Below are positions 1-6,105 of a DNA stretch of 6,105 bases, piece after piece. The number at the start of each line of letters is the position of its first letter. Position 1 is the first letter of the stretch. Origin of the DNA: an uncultured Lachnospiraceae bacterium (lineage in GTDB: Bacteria; Bacillota; Clostridia; Lachnospirales; Lachnospiraceae); contig CAPQSW010000015.1 in assembly GCA_948688495.1 (NCBI GenBank), positions 1-6,105 on the forward strand. Direction: 5' to 3'. The notes beneath the pieces are model-generated. The model searched no databases. It was not told the DNA's origin and saw nothing but the letters and a program-made list of their open reading frames with translations. The translations under genes and the position numbers were made by a program.

Positions 1-46
1 CGGAGAAACCTGCCTGATGTCCACACGCATGATGAAAGGGCTTTAA
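1..46 (+). CDS. possible 3' end of an unidentified gene
   Basis: An open frame enters from the left edge and stops at TAA 44-46, giving about 14 residues (GETCLMSTRMMKGL). The base composition here is less AT-rich than in the 140 bases that follow, which fits the tail of a gene. The string ETCLMS vaguely recalls the C-terminal HVETVxLMS ending of TrmA/RlmD-type RNA uracil methyltransferases, but the match is short and one residue out of step, so no product is assigned. It could equally be chance, since the frame is cut by the window edge. Confidence 0.2.
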   Translation, partial: GETCLMSTRMMKGL

Positions 47-47
47 A

Positions 48-84
48 GCAATTTTCAATACTGTCATCTTCACATTAAAATTGC
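48..84. repeat. 8-bp perfect inverted repeat after the left-edge frame
   Basis: GCAATTTT (48-55) is exactly complementary to AAAATTGC (77-84), with a 21-nt loop. It begins two bases after the TAA at 44-46, so it could be a weak transcription stop for a gene coming from the left. The stem is AT-rich and no T-run follows, which argues against an efficient intrinsic terminator. Confidence 0.3.
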
Positions 85-130
85 ATTGTTTGACGAAAAT
101 AAGGATTATATTTCAAAAATGATAAATACC

Positions 131-159
131 TTGTCAAATTAAGAGGTTTCGTGTATATT
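131..159 (+). promoter_or_regulatory. sigma-A-like promoter ahead of the TIR remnants
   Basis: TTGTCA (131-136) and TATATT (154-159) are separated by exactly 17 bases; each hexamer differs from the vegetative consensus at one position. Transcription would start near 165-167, about 20-35 bases before the first possible starts of the TIR remnant (TTG 187, ATG 202). No clear Shine-Dalgarno sequence is seen before either start. In AT-rich DNA such matches also occur by chance, but the position is right for the promoter of the former TIR operon. Confidence 0.5.
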
Positions 160-186
160 TATATCTTGATAGAATATTAGCACAGT

Positions 187-434
187 TTGATTTCAATAAA
201 AATGGTAACCATAATTATTTTTTGTAACTATTTCTTGCCGTTCAGAAAATGGATTTGTAATGATTTTGCTAGAAAGGATGGAGATTTTGACTTTGACAGT
301 AATAATCCTGAATACATAATGCGCAGAATCAGAGAAGAAAAACTTTATGATTCCACTGTAACAATCGTGCTAATTGGAAACTGTACGCATAGCCGAAGAT
401 ATGTTGATTGGGAAATCAAAGCATCTGGTGTATT
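187..434 (+). pseudogene. ThsB-like (DUF1863/MTH538) TIR domain, C-terminal core only
   Basis: The frame reads through a block typical of ThsB-like TIR domains: an IMRRIREEKL helix, then YDSTVTIVLIG (beta strand) and NCTHSRRYVDWEIKAS. The family pattern is roughly 'I+..I+..yl.dSTVTIVLvG..T..R+.VDWEI', and the Glu of DWEI sits where TIR enzymes usually carry their catalytic glutamate. Family members such as Thoeris ThsB make a nucleotide signal from NAD+ after phage infection. Here the N-terminal beta strand that normally opens the domain (FISYHH-like) is not recognisable; residues 1-30 read as unrelated hydrophobic sequence. After WEIKAS the family similarity stops and the frame ends at TAA 490-492. 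TTG 187 and ATG 202 are the only nearby starts. I infer a non-functional fragment. The domain identity is from motif recognition, not a search. Confidence 0.7.
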
Positions 435-563
435 TTTATACCTCATAAAAAAGAAGATGAAAAAGCAGCCATTGAATTTGGAAATTTTTTAATGCAGCAA
501 GCAGGACGAAATATCTATTTAGATATATTAGATTGTGTATTGCAAGAAGCCTATGTATTGTGA
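429..563 (+). pseudogene. N-terminal half of a second TIR-domain protein
   Basis: In the next frame over, 429-560 reads CIFIPHKKEDEKAA, then IEFGNFLMQQAGRNIYLDI, then LDCVLQEAYVL, and stops at TGA 561-563. This closely follows the opening of a common bacterial TIR type: beta-A strand and loop (IFISHKKED, with Ser replaced by Pro here), helix A (AAIEFGNFLMQQAG), beta-B (NIYLDI) and the start of helix B (LQEA). The second half of the domain, with beta-D and the catalytic Glu, is absent. No start codon lies in this frame between the family-similar part and the preceding fragment, so the piece is now joined out of frame to the ThsB-like fragment. It cannot be an active NAD+-consuming enzyme as it stands. 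Confidence 0.65.
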
Positions 564-1303
564 AAACACAAAAGACTATAAATTCTAGTCATCCTTTTTG
601 GATTTTATAAGTAACATACATGATTATGGTCCTGTATTTAGTAGATTTGTTAGAAATGATATGGAAACACTTAATTATACGGTTTTAAGTAAATACTTTA
701 GGTAAAATAATCTGGATTTTATAGGAATATTTATAAAAAAATATCCATGGTTCATATTTGTTGCAATAATGATACTATTGGTATTGTACTGGGTATGTAA
801 TATCAAGATTAAGGTATCATCAATTAAATTAGGGAACATAGAAATTCAATTAAAAAATAGCGATAAAGAAATTAAAGCAAATGTAACAAATAAACTTTCA
901 TCAAAGAGGACTTTATTCTGTACATATCGTGACTACGATAACTATTATGATGTAATTAACTCTCTTTATGAAATACTCATATTTTTAAGAGGGCAATTAG
1001 AGAATTATGAATACTTTTCTTTTGCTAGAACAGAATGTTATAAGAACATAGAAGATTTAATTGGTATAATAGGCGAATTTCTCACTAAATATCAATCAGA
1101 CTATAGAAGGTATTATAAAAAGAGATTAAAAGTAGCAAACAATGGAACGTTGTTCATCAGCTTTTCTGAAATTCAAAATGAATATCCAAAAATTGAAGAC
1201 TAATGATTTACATTCTATGAATAATAAAGCGAAAAAGTATGCTGATTTCTTTAATATTAAGATAGATAAATGGAATAATTGGTATCAGTCCAATACTCAA
1301 TAA
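541..1303 (+). pseudogene. degraded single-pass membrane protein of unknown function
   Basis: One frame stays protein-like across two stops, TAG 586-588 and TAA 703-705. It reads about SSFLDFISNIHDYGPVFSRF (589-648), then NDMETLNYTVLSKYF, then after the TAA NNLDFIGIFIKKYPW. A membrane helix follows (about 751-795, FIFVAIMILLVLYWVC), then a charged, mostly helical cytoplasmic-type region up to PKIED and TAA 1201-1203. The next frame then continues plausibly (NDLHSMNNKAKKYADFF to NNWYQSNTQ) to TAA 1301-1303. A single lost A near 1201 would rejoin these as PKIED-L-NDLH. The longest unbroken piece starts at ATG 769, inside the membrane helix, so it is an unlikely real start. I do not recognise the family; the position suggests a membrane partner in the TIR locus. 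Where the gene once began (between 541 and 589) is unclear. Confidence 0.6.
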
Positions 1304-1332
1304 AAGCTTTCTTATAGTATAAAAGACAATTA

Positions 1333-1358
1333 TAACATCCAATTTTTATAGGATGTTA
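1333..1358. terminator. perfect hairpin between converging gene remnants
   Basis: TAACATCC (1333-1340) and GGATGTTA (1351-1358) form an 8-bp perfect stem with a 10-nt AT-rich loop. It lies 30 bases after the last stop of the membrane-protein remnant and below the Rpn remnant on the other strand, so it sits where a two-way terminator would be. Neither side has a clean T-run (GTATGCATTTTC on plus, TAATTGTCTTTTATA on minus), which lowers confidence. Confidence 0.4.
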
Positions 1359-1444
1359 GTATGCATTTTCTGGCGATAAAATATTTTAATTTACAAATAT
1401 TTTGCAGGCAATTTATAAAGCTGCTAACCATCTCTTTCTCATTT

Positions 1445-1609
1445 TCAATATCTCTGAACCCATGCTTCCGCATCGTTTTCCTCAAGTTTATATTTTCCTG
1501 CCACTTGTTTATAAATTCTGGTTTTGGTATCTTCTGGGTGGAGCGCCCGGTATAACGAAATCAGATATTTCTTATCCTGAAATAAATTTGTGAAAATGCT
1601 GTCTTTCAT
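1445..1609 (-). pseudogene. Rpn-type nuclease/putative transposase remnant, middle deleted
   Basis: From ATG 1609 the frame gives 54 residues. The first 28 (MKDSIFTNLFQDKKYL then ISLYRALHPEDT) match the characteristic start of the Rpn family (PD-(D/E)XK recombination-promoting nuclease/putative transposase) common in Clostridia. Full-length members then continue with the nuclease core for some 200 or more residues. Here LHPEDT passes straight into RIYKQVAGKYKLEENDAEAWVQRY, which resembles a C-terminal tail, and ends at TGA 1447-1445. In the next frame FRDIENEKEMVSSF and on to a TAA at 1332-1330 could be further tail, so a frameshift near 1450 is likely. The catalytic core is absent. A start at 1684 would add 25 residues that lie over a hairpin and have no family likeness, so I reject it. 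Neither start has a ribosome site. Confidence 0.55.
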
Positions 1610-1616
1610 CGTATAT

Positions 1617-1658
1617 AAAGTGCCGGAAATCCCCAGAAATAGGAACTTACGGCACTCT
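1617..1658 (-). repeat. 42-nt palindromic hairpin before the Rpn remnant
   Basis: The outer arms GTGCCG (1620-1625) and CGGCAC (1650-1655) are perfect inverted repeats. Pairing continues inward to 1634/1641 and outward to 1617/1658 around a 6-nt loop (1635-1640). On the minus strand 17 of 18 positions pair if four G-U pairs are allowed, the only mismatch being 1626/1649. On the plus strand the same four positions are A-C mismatches. The bias suggests it acts as minus-strand RNA, or is a REP-like palindrome. It ends 7 nt before ATG 1609. Confidence 0.55.
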
Positions 1659-1835
1659 GCATAGACAAATGAAAGCCACACCATAATAAGTATGGGGGAT
1701 TATGCGTTTGAGTATTGTGAAAAATTAATTAATGTCGACATACATCCGGGATTTCACGTTTTTACGAGTTTTTGATTGTGAAAATTTGACCATTTTGTAC
1801 GGCATATCTGTCGGCACATTCTTGTTACCTTTTGC

Positions 1836-4664
1836 TCATAGATTCTCATTTTTCAGCGTATCAATCGTATTTTCCCTCTGGATTTTTTTCATGGAGTACA
1901 GCATAGTAATAAATACGACCAGGAACACGCTGCCGACAGCGATTGCGATACTATACCAGGGGATGAAGAATCTCATTTCCAGTCCCTGTCCGACAGAACG
2001 GTAAATCATCCAGGTGATAAATACCGATACCGGAAGACCGTACAAAAGCCCCTTAAATCCATAGAGAAGACATTCAAAGTCCATCATTTTAGAAAAGGCT
2101 TTTGGCGTCATGCCGATGGATTTCAGCATGGCAAATTCCCGCCGCCGCAGATTGATGTTGGTAGAAATTGTATTAAATACATTTGCCGCCGCAATCAGGG
2201 AAATCAGCGTAATGAATCCGTAGGAAAAGATATTGACTACGGTCATCATGGCGCGGTCGCTCTCTAGGAACATGGCATAGTCTACGAGCGATGAGGTATT
2301 GAGTCCTTTCGCCTGCAGCCGTTTGGTCATGTCAGCAGCCGCAGAGGTATGGTCTTCGCATTGGAAAAATAATTCTGTGCGTGTATGTTCCCCAATTGGC
2401 GCGTCTTGGATTCCATAATAGCTGACGCCATCTTCCACTCCAGAAAAAACTGCATCCAGCATGCTGTAAGGATAGAACAGCCGCATCATTTCGTCATCGT
2501 CCGGGAAAAATGCGGGGGACTGCTGTACGACTGCGCCAACGGCAAGCGGGAGCCTGAGGCAAGCTTCCTCCCGCGGCAATGTCATAATTTCATCATCTGG
2601 TCCCTGGTGATAGAAATCACAGACAGCAACACCATTCTCATCCCGATAAATGCCTCCGCCATCATAATTTTCCCGTTCCCTGGCCAGGTATAGGTTTAGT
2701 TCTGATTCAGCACCCCCGTTAAGGGCTTGGAACTGATGGTATTTTTGATCTGTGCCAGAATACAGGCGCAGGGAATCGTTGACAACCGCCTTAGGATTCT
2801 GTAGATCAAAAAATGCATCTTCCGACAAATTTAATTCATGCAGATAATTTTTAAAATCCTTGTCAGCGAGAAAAAATATTATAATATCGGTACTGGTGTC
2901 ATCGTATTCGTGATATTCATTCTCCATTTCTTCTTCTTCGTATTTCCAGTAATTCCGAAGCCCCTGGTCCAGATCCGAAGTTTTTATTGTACCATATAGA
3001 TACATACGGATTGCATAGGTGGAGGCAGTTACGTTTTCTGTCTCCGAGAGATCGGACAGCAGCGTATCCGGCGATATGCCGGATTCCGGTTCAAGGACAT
3101 ATGCAATATCAAAGCTCTTGTTCCCTAATACCATTCCGGTAGATACAGAGAGGTAGGCACAGAAACTGCTTGCCGAGATAAACAGCACAACGCTCAGGAA
3201 TAAGGAGATAACAGTTGCACGGTATTTTCTGCGGTTTCGTTTGTAGTTTTTGGTGGCAAGCGCGCCTTCAAAACCAAAAAGCTTCTGTGTCAGCCGCGAG
3301 GTTTTCACTTTTCTGGCGCGGATAGAGATATCATTGCTCTGGCGTATGGCTTCGATGGCGGATTTCTTCATGGCACGCCGTGCCGGGAGCCAGGCGGAGA
3401 TGAGGACTGTCAAAAAGGCTGCCAGCACTGCAATGGCGAGGGCGCCGAAAGAGGGGTGAAGCCTTAATGTGACATTTTTGGCAGGCCCCCAAATTGCTAG
3501 GAAGCGTGCCACCTGGTAACTGACACCATAGAATCCCAGTACGTTTGCCAGCATATCGCGCACAAAATAAAAGGTAATGCCAATGCCCAAAAGTCCGGAC
3601 AACATCCCGAGGGGGATGCCTATGATGCTTAAAAACAGTGATTCAAACAATACGCTGTTTACAAGCTGCCTTTTGGTGGCGCCAATAGAGGCGAGAAGAC
3701 CAAACTGCTTGGTACGTTCACTGACGGAAATGGAAAAGGCATTGTAAATTAGGCAGATAGAGCCGAACATAATTATCATTATCAAAATGGCGCCCAGCGT
3801 GTACAGTACCCGGTTATAGGGGGATTCTCCAGAATATCCGTAGATCCGCAGCAGGCTGTAGTTCAGCTCCCAGGCAAAGGAGCCATCCATTTCCTCAAAC
3901 ATCTGCTCAATTGTGTTGGCGGCATGTTTGCCTGGCGCTGTCCGCAGATACAGGCTGTAGGAATGGCTGGGGTTGTTATCCCCAATAGTCAGCGCAGTAT
4001 ATCCGGGCGCTTGATAACCTTCATAATTGGGTCGTTCGTAGATTCCAACTACCGTATAATGGTGGTTTTCCGGGGAAATCAGCTGTTCGGTAAGACGTGT
4101 TCCATCTTCGCTGCTCTGGGAAGAATCCTCATCCGTGCTGTGATAGGCGTCCTGGTTTGTCAGAGGGTCTCCAAAATTATTCACGCGAGAGCCAAGCTTA
4201 AGGGAAAGCTTATCGCCCACCGCCCAGTCAATGCCGCCGTTATCTTTCAAATGCTCTGGCAGCAGGATTTCACGGCTGTTTTCCGGAAGCCGTCCTTCGA
4301 AAAGATGAATCGGCATTATTTCTGTGAAATTCGTCTGGATTCCCTGTACGCAGAGATAGGGCTTGTCGTCATTGATGGAATCCTTTAAATCAGCAAATCC
4401 CAAAAGTTCCATGGATACAAAGGCCTCTGTGCGGGAGTCTTTCGAAAGCTGCTTCATTTGTTCTGCAGACAGGCCGTGGGCGCCGCCATACCAGTTCCCC
4501 TCCGCGTACATGGTAGCGTTTAACAAATAGTCCTGCAGGGAGGAAATGCTTGTGGTCACTCCGGTAAACATTGCGGCAGAGAGGATAATTCCGATAATCG
4601 TTACCAGTGTGCGCGTGCGGTTTTCCTTTAAGTATCTGAGGGTGACTTTGTGAAAAATATTCAT
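1836..4664 (-). CDS. ABC transporter permease, two FtsX modules, 942 aa
   Basis: This is the membrane subunit of an ABC transporter driven by the ATPase encoded just upstream. Eight membrane helices can be seen: about residues 18-40, 286-310, 335-368, 405-428, 481-505, 806-832, 862-892 and 902-924. They form two repeats of one helix, a large outside domain (41-285 and 506-805) and three helices. Each repeat carries the cytoplasmic FtsX motif after its second helix: SERTKQFGLLASIGATKRQL (315-334) and LRRREFAMLKSIGMTPKAF (839-857). This is longer than BceB-type permeases (about 650 aa, 10 helices) and MacB (4 helices). FtsX/MacB-type proteins usually act as mechanical transmitters or expel substrates from the outer membrane face rather than as classic importers. 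ATG 4664 overlaps the ATPase stop (ATGA), with GAGGTGA at 4678-4672 seven bases before it, implying translational coupling. Acidic stretches occur in both outside domains (178-188, 575-592). The substrate cannot be told. Confidence 0.93.
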   Translation of the reverse strand: MNIFHKVTLRYLKENRTRTLVTIIGIILSAAMFTGVTTSISSLQDYLLNATMYAEGNWYGGAHGLSAEQMKQLSKDSRTEAFVSMELLGFADLKDSINDDKPYLCVQGIQTNFTEIMPIHLFEGRLPENSREILLPEHLKDNGGIDWAVGDKLSLKLGSRVNNFGDPLTNQDAYHSTDEDSSQSSEDGTRLTEQLISPENHHYTVVGIYERPNYEGYQAPGYTALTIGDNNPSHSYSLYLRTAPGKHAANTIEQMFEEMDGSFAWELNYSLLRIYGYSGESPYNRVLYTLGAILIMIIMFGSICLIYNAFSISVSERTKQFGLLASIGATKRQLVNSVLFESLFLSIIGIPLGMLSGLLGIGITFYFVRDMLANVLGFYGVSYQVARFLAIWGPAKNVTLRLHPSFGALAIAVLAAFLTVLISAWLPARRAMKKSAIEAIRQSNDISIRARKVKTSRLTQKLFGFEGALATKNYKRNRRKYRATVISLFLSVVLFISASSFCAYLSVSTGMVLGNKSFDIAYVLEPESGISPDTLLSDLSETENVTASTYAIRMYLYGTIKTSDLDQGLRNYWKYEEEEMENEYHEYDDTSTDIIIFFLADKDFKNYLHELNLSEDAFFDLQNPKAVVNDSLRLYSGTDQKYHQFQALNGGAESELNLYLARERENYDGGGIYRDENGVAVCDFYHQGPDDEIMTLPREEACLRLPLAVGAVVQQSPAFFPDDDEMMRLFYPYSMLDAVFSGVEDGVSYYGIQDAPIGEHTRTELFFQCEDHTSAAADMTKRLQAKGLNTSSLVDYAMFLESDRAMMTVVNIFSYGFITLISLIAAANVFNTISTNINLRRREFAMLKSIGMTPKAFSKMMDFECLLYGFKGLLYGLPVSVFITWMIYRSVGQGLEMRFFIPWYSIAIAVGSVFLVVFITMLYSMKKIQRENTIDTLKNENL

Positions 4665-5344
4665 GAGCGGATCACCTCGTCTCTTGTAATTTTTCCATCC
4701 TCAATGGCGAGGATGCGGTTGGCCTGGAGGGCGATATTCTCATCATGTGTGATGACAATCAGGGTCTGCTTGTATTTTTCATTGGAGTATTTGAGCAGCT
4801 CCACAATTTCCTGGCTGTTTTTGGAGTCGAGGTTTCCGGTAGGTTCATCCGCAAGTACCACAGCGGGAGCGTTCATCAATGCCCTGCCGATGGAGACGCG
4901 CTGTTGCTGTCCGCCAGAGAGCTGGTTGGGAAGATGGTTTTCCCGGCCTTTTAAAGAGAGGATGTCAAGAAGCTCCTGCAGCCGTCCTTCGTTGACAGGT
5001 CTTGCATCCATGAGAACGGGAAGGGTTATATTTTCGGTAACATTTAGTACAGGGATCAGGTTGTAGAATTGGTAAATCAGACCTACCTGCCGTCTGCGGA
5101 AGATGGCAAGCTGGCTTTCGCTCTGCGCATACACATCTGTACCCTCCATATAGACTTTGCCGGAAGTCGGGATATCCACGCCGCCAAGTACATGCAGCAG
5201 AGTCGATTTGCCGGAGCCGGAGGGACCAATGATGGCAAGAAATTCCCCTTTATTTACGGTAAATGAGACATCATCGAGCGCCCTCACCTGGTTCTCGCCA
5301 CTGCCATAAATTTTTGTCAAATGTTCTGCTCTTAAAATTTCCAT
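4661..5344 (-). CDS. ABC transporter ATP-binding protein, MacB/LolD/BceA type, 227 aa
   Basis: This is the cytoplasmic ATPase that powers the FtsX permease. All motifs are intact: Walker A GPSGSGKST (residues 40-48), Q-loop in IYQFYNLIPVLNVTENI (Gln92), signature LSGGQQQR (142-149), Walker B VVLADEP with Glu167, D-loop NLD (171-173) and switch His200. The FYNLIPVLNVTENI stretch and the 227-residue length are typical of the MacB/LolD/BceA branch. I start at ATG 5344 (MEILRAEHLTK), which follows AAAGGAG by nine bases and aligns with the family. The in-frame ATG at 5380 adds 12 residues, lies within the promoter -10 element and has no ribosome site. The stop overlaps the permease start by four bases, so the two form one operon. 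Expression probably depends on the direct-repeat promoter just upstream. The identity is firm; the transported molecule is unknown. Confidence 0.95.
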   Translation of the reverse strand: MEILRAEHLTKIYGSGENQVRALDDVSFTVNKGEFLAIIGPSGSGKSTLLHVLGGVDIPTSGKVYMEGTDVYAQSESQLAIFRRRQVGLIYQFYNLIPVLNVTENITLPVLMDARPVNEGRLQELLDILSLKGRENHLPNQLSGGQQQRVSIGRALMNAPAVVLADEPTGNLDSKNSQEIVELLKYSNEKYKQTLIVITHDENIALQANRILAIEDGKITRDEVIRS

Positions 5345-5353
5345 AACAATAAA

Positions 5354-5360
5354 CTCCTTT
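5354..5360 (-). promoter_or_regulatory. ribosome binding site of the ABC ATPase
   Basis: AAAGGAG on the minus strand (5360-5354) stands nine bases before ATG 5344. It decides in favour of that start over the upstream in-frame ATG at 5380, which has none. Confidence 0.8.
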
Positions 5361-5375
5361 TTTTGTTGTGATTTT

Positions 5376-5429
5376 ATCATAACCTTCCAGGGTGACGCTC
5401 TGGTGACTTTAAAGTGACGGTTTTGTCAT
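5376..5429 (-). promoter_or_regulatory. promoter with three 11-bp-spaced GTCAC repeats
   Basis: Read on the minus strand, GTCAC occurs at 5418-5414, 5407-5403 and 5396-5392, exactly 11 bp apart. A poorer fourth copy (ATGAC) at 5429-5425 keeps the same step and overlaps the kinase stop codon. A -10 box TATGAT lies at 5381-5376. At the normal spacing the -35 position (about 5404-5399, ACCAGA) is poor and lies inside the repeats. Direct repeats in one-helical-turn steps over a weak -35 are the usual layout for activators of the OmpR/PhoB family. I infer that the regulator paired with the adjacent histidine kinase binds here and activates the ABC genes. Confidence 0.65.
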
Positions 5430-6105
5430 GGATAAAATTTTAATATAAACCTTGCGCCTCCTTCCGGCCGGTTTTCAGCCTTCAAGGTGCCGTTCTGCTG
5501 TGTGACGATCATTCTTGCAAGGGCAAGTCCGATTCCGACACTGTGCTCGGAGGCATTCTTTCCCTTATAGAAACGTTCAAAGAGATGGGGAAGATCTTCC
5601 TTGTCAAATCCTGGTCCATTATCCTCAATGGTAATCTCGGTATAAATGGCATTCTGTAAAAATGATATGCGAATCCATCCTCCAATGGGCGTGTGTTCCA
5701 TACAGTTTTTGAGGATATTCAGGACAGCCTCTGTGGACCAGGCGAAATCCCCCTCAAACTGTGGGAAACCTTTCGTGTCATTTAGATTGATAATTTCCAG
5801 GGTCTGCTCCCTGAGTTCCATGGGAATGATTAGCGGCTCTGAGGCTTGTTTTACTAATTCCGGTACAGAGACAGGCAGATGCTTAAAGCGGGCGGTTCCG
5901 GCATCCATTTTAGACATTTTCAGCAAGGATTCCACCAGCCAGTCAATCCGGGACAATAGCTGCGTAAGCTCCCGCAATAATTGTCTGCGACGCTTAAGGG
6001 GAAGTTCCTGTTCCATCAGAAGGGAGACAATTAAGTTCGATGAAGTCAGGGGAGAACGGATTTGATGAGAAATATCCGCCATGGAATCCGCCAGGAATTG
6101 TTTGT
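5426..6105 (-). CDS. sensor histidine kinase, C-terminal part (5' end off window)
   Basis: This is the catalytic half of a two-component sensor kinase. The frame is open to the right edge (KQFLADSMADISHQIRSP), so ATG 6082 is internal and the true start lies outside. The H-box SHQIRSPLTS has its phosphorylated His at 6067-6065. A HisKA dimerisation helix follows, then the ATPase domain with N-box NILKNCMEHTP, G1 EDNGPGFD, F-box LFERFYKG and G2 GIGLALARM, and the protein ends at KFYP. All key residues are present. The membrane sensor part is not seen. It ends 81 bases before the ABC ATPase start, and its stop overlaps the outermost weak copy of the regulator repeats. The pairing suggests that it senses an envelope signal or the transporter's state and, through a response regulator probably encoded just upstream, controls the ABC genes. 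Kinases of this type near ABC transporters often respond to peptide antibiotics, but that is family inference. Confidence 0.93.
   Translation of the reverse strand, partial: KQFLADSMADISHQIRSPLTSSNLIVSLLMEQELPLKRRRQLLRELTQLLSRIDWLVESLLKMSKMDAGTARFKHLPVSVPELVKQASEPLIIPMELREQTLEIINLNDTKGFPQFEGDFAWSTEAVLNILKNCMEHTPIGGWIRISFLQNAIYTEITIEDNGPGFDKEDLPHLFERFYKGKNASEHSVGIGLALARMIVTQQNGTLKAENRPEGGARFILKFYP

Noticed and set aside
769..1203. Treating the 144-residue frame from ATG 769 as an intact gene
   Set aside because: The start falls inside the membrane helix, there is no ribosome site, and protein-like sequence continues upstream past the stops.
541..1303. Stop-codon readthrough or an altered genetic code to explain the in-frame TAG and TAA
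   Set aside because: The intact genes in the window use normal stops, the neighbouring fragments are also broken, and a frameshift is needed as well; gene decay is simpler.
1..1450. CRISPR array or tandem repeats
   Set aside because: No repeated unit with regular spacing was seen; the AT-rich runs only give short chance matches.
1361..1593. Two overlapping plus-strand open frames of 63-64 residues
   Set aside because: They run opposite the Rpn remnant, have no ribosome site and show no protein-like pattern beyond AT-rich hydrophobic residues.
1752..1783. TTTCAC/GTGAAA inverted repeat as the terminator of the ABC operon
   Set aside because: Six AT-rich pairs around a 20-nt loop with no T-run is too weak to call.
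3924..4388. A 154-residue plus-strand open frame (and the similar ones over 2385-2693, 4650-5066 and 5646-6065)
   Set aside because: They lie wholly opposite well-supported permease, ATPase and kinase genes and show no motifs; they are antisense shadows.

Overview
The window looks like Firmicutes DNA, most likely a gut Clostridia/Lachnospiraceae-type genome. This rests on the style of the genes only (a histidine kinase with a SHQIRSPLTS H-box, a MacB/BceA-like ATPase and a long two-module FtsX permease, all with AGGAG-type ribosome sites); no species can be named. It divides into a visibly AT-rich, decayed left part (about 47-1450) and an intact, denser right part (1836-6105) coded on the minus strand.

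Right part, read in the direction of transcription (high to low coordinates). The C-terminal half of a sensor histidine kinase enters from the right edge (6105-5426). An 80-bp gap follows that carries a promoter with three GTCAC direct repeats at exact 11-bp spacing, the layout expected for an OmpR/PhoB-type response regulator. Next come an ABC ATPase (5344-4661) and, overlapping it by ATGA, a 942-residue FtsX-type permease (4664-1836). This is a typical two-component/ABC module: the kinase and its off-window regulator probably switch on the transporter. Its substrate cannot be read from the sequence; cell-envelope stress or antimicrobial-peptide response is a reasonable family-based guess.

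Left part. A good sigma-A-like promoter (131-159, plus strand) stands before what looks like a wrecked TIR-domain locus. The C-terminal core of a ThsB-like (DUF1863/MTH538) TIR domain (187 to about 434) runs, with a frame change, directly into the N-terminal half of a second, different TIR domain (about 429-563). A degraded single-pass membrane protein gene follows (about 541-1303) with two in-frame stops and a probable one-base frameshift, closed by a perfect hairpin (1333-1358). I read this as the remains of a TIR-based antiphage-type locus in which two TIR genes were fused by deletion.

Between the two parts lies a minus-strand fragment of an Rpn-type (PD-(D/E)XK recombination-promoting nuclease/putative transposase) gene with its middle missing (1609-1445). 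Just upstream of its ATG is a 42-nt hairpin (1617-1658) that pairs better as minus-strand RNA than as plus-strand RNA. The 150 bp from 1685 to 1835 hold no gene or convincing terminator that I can see.
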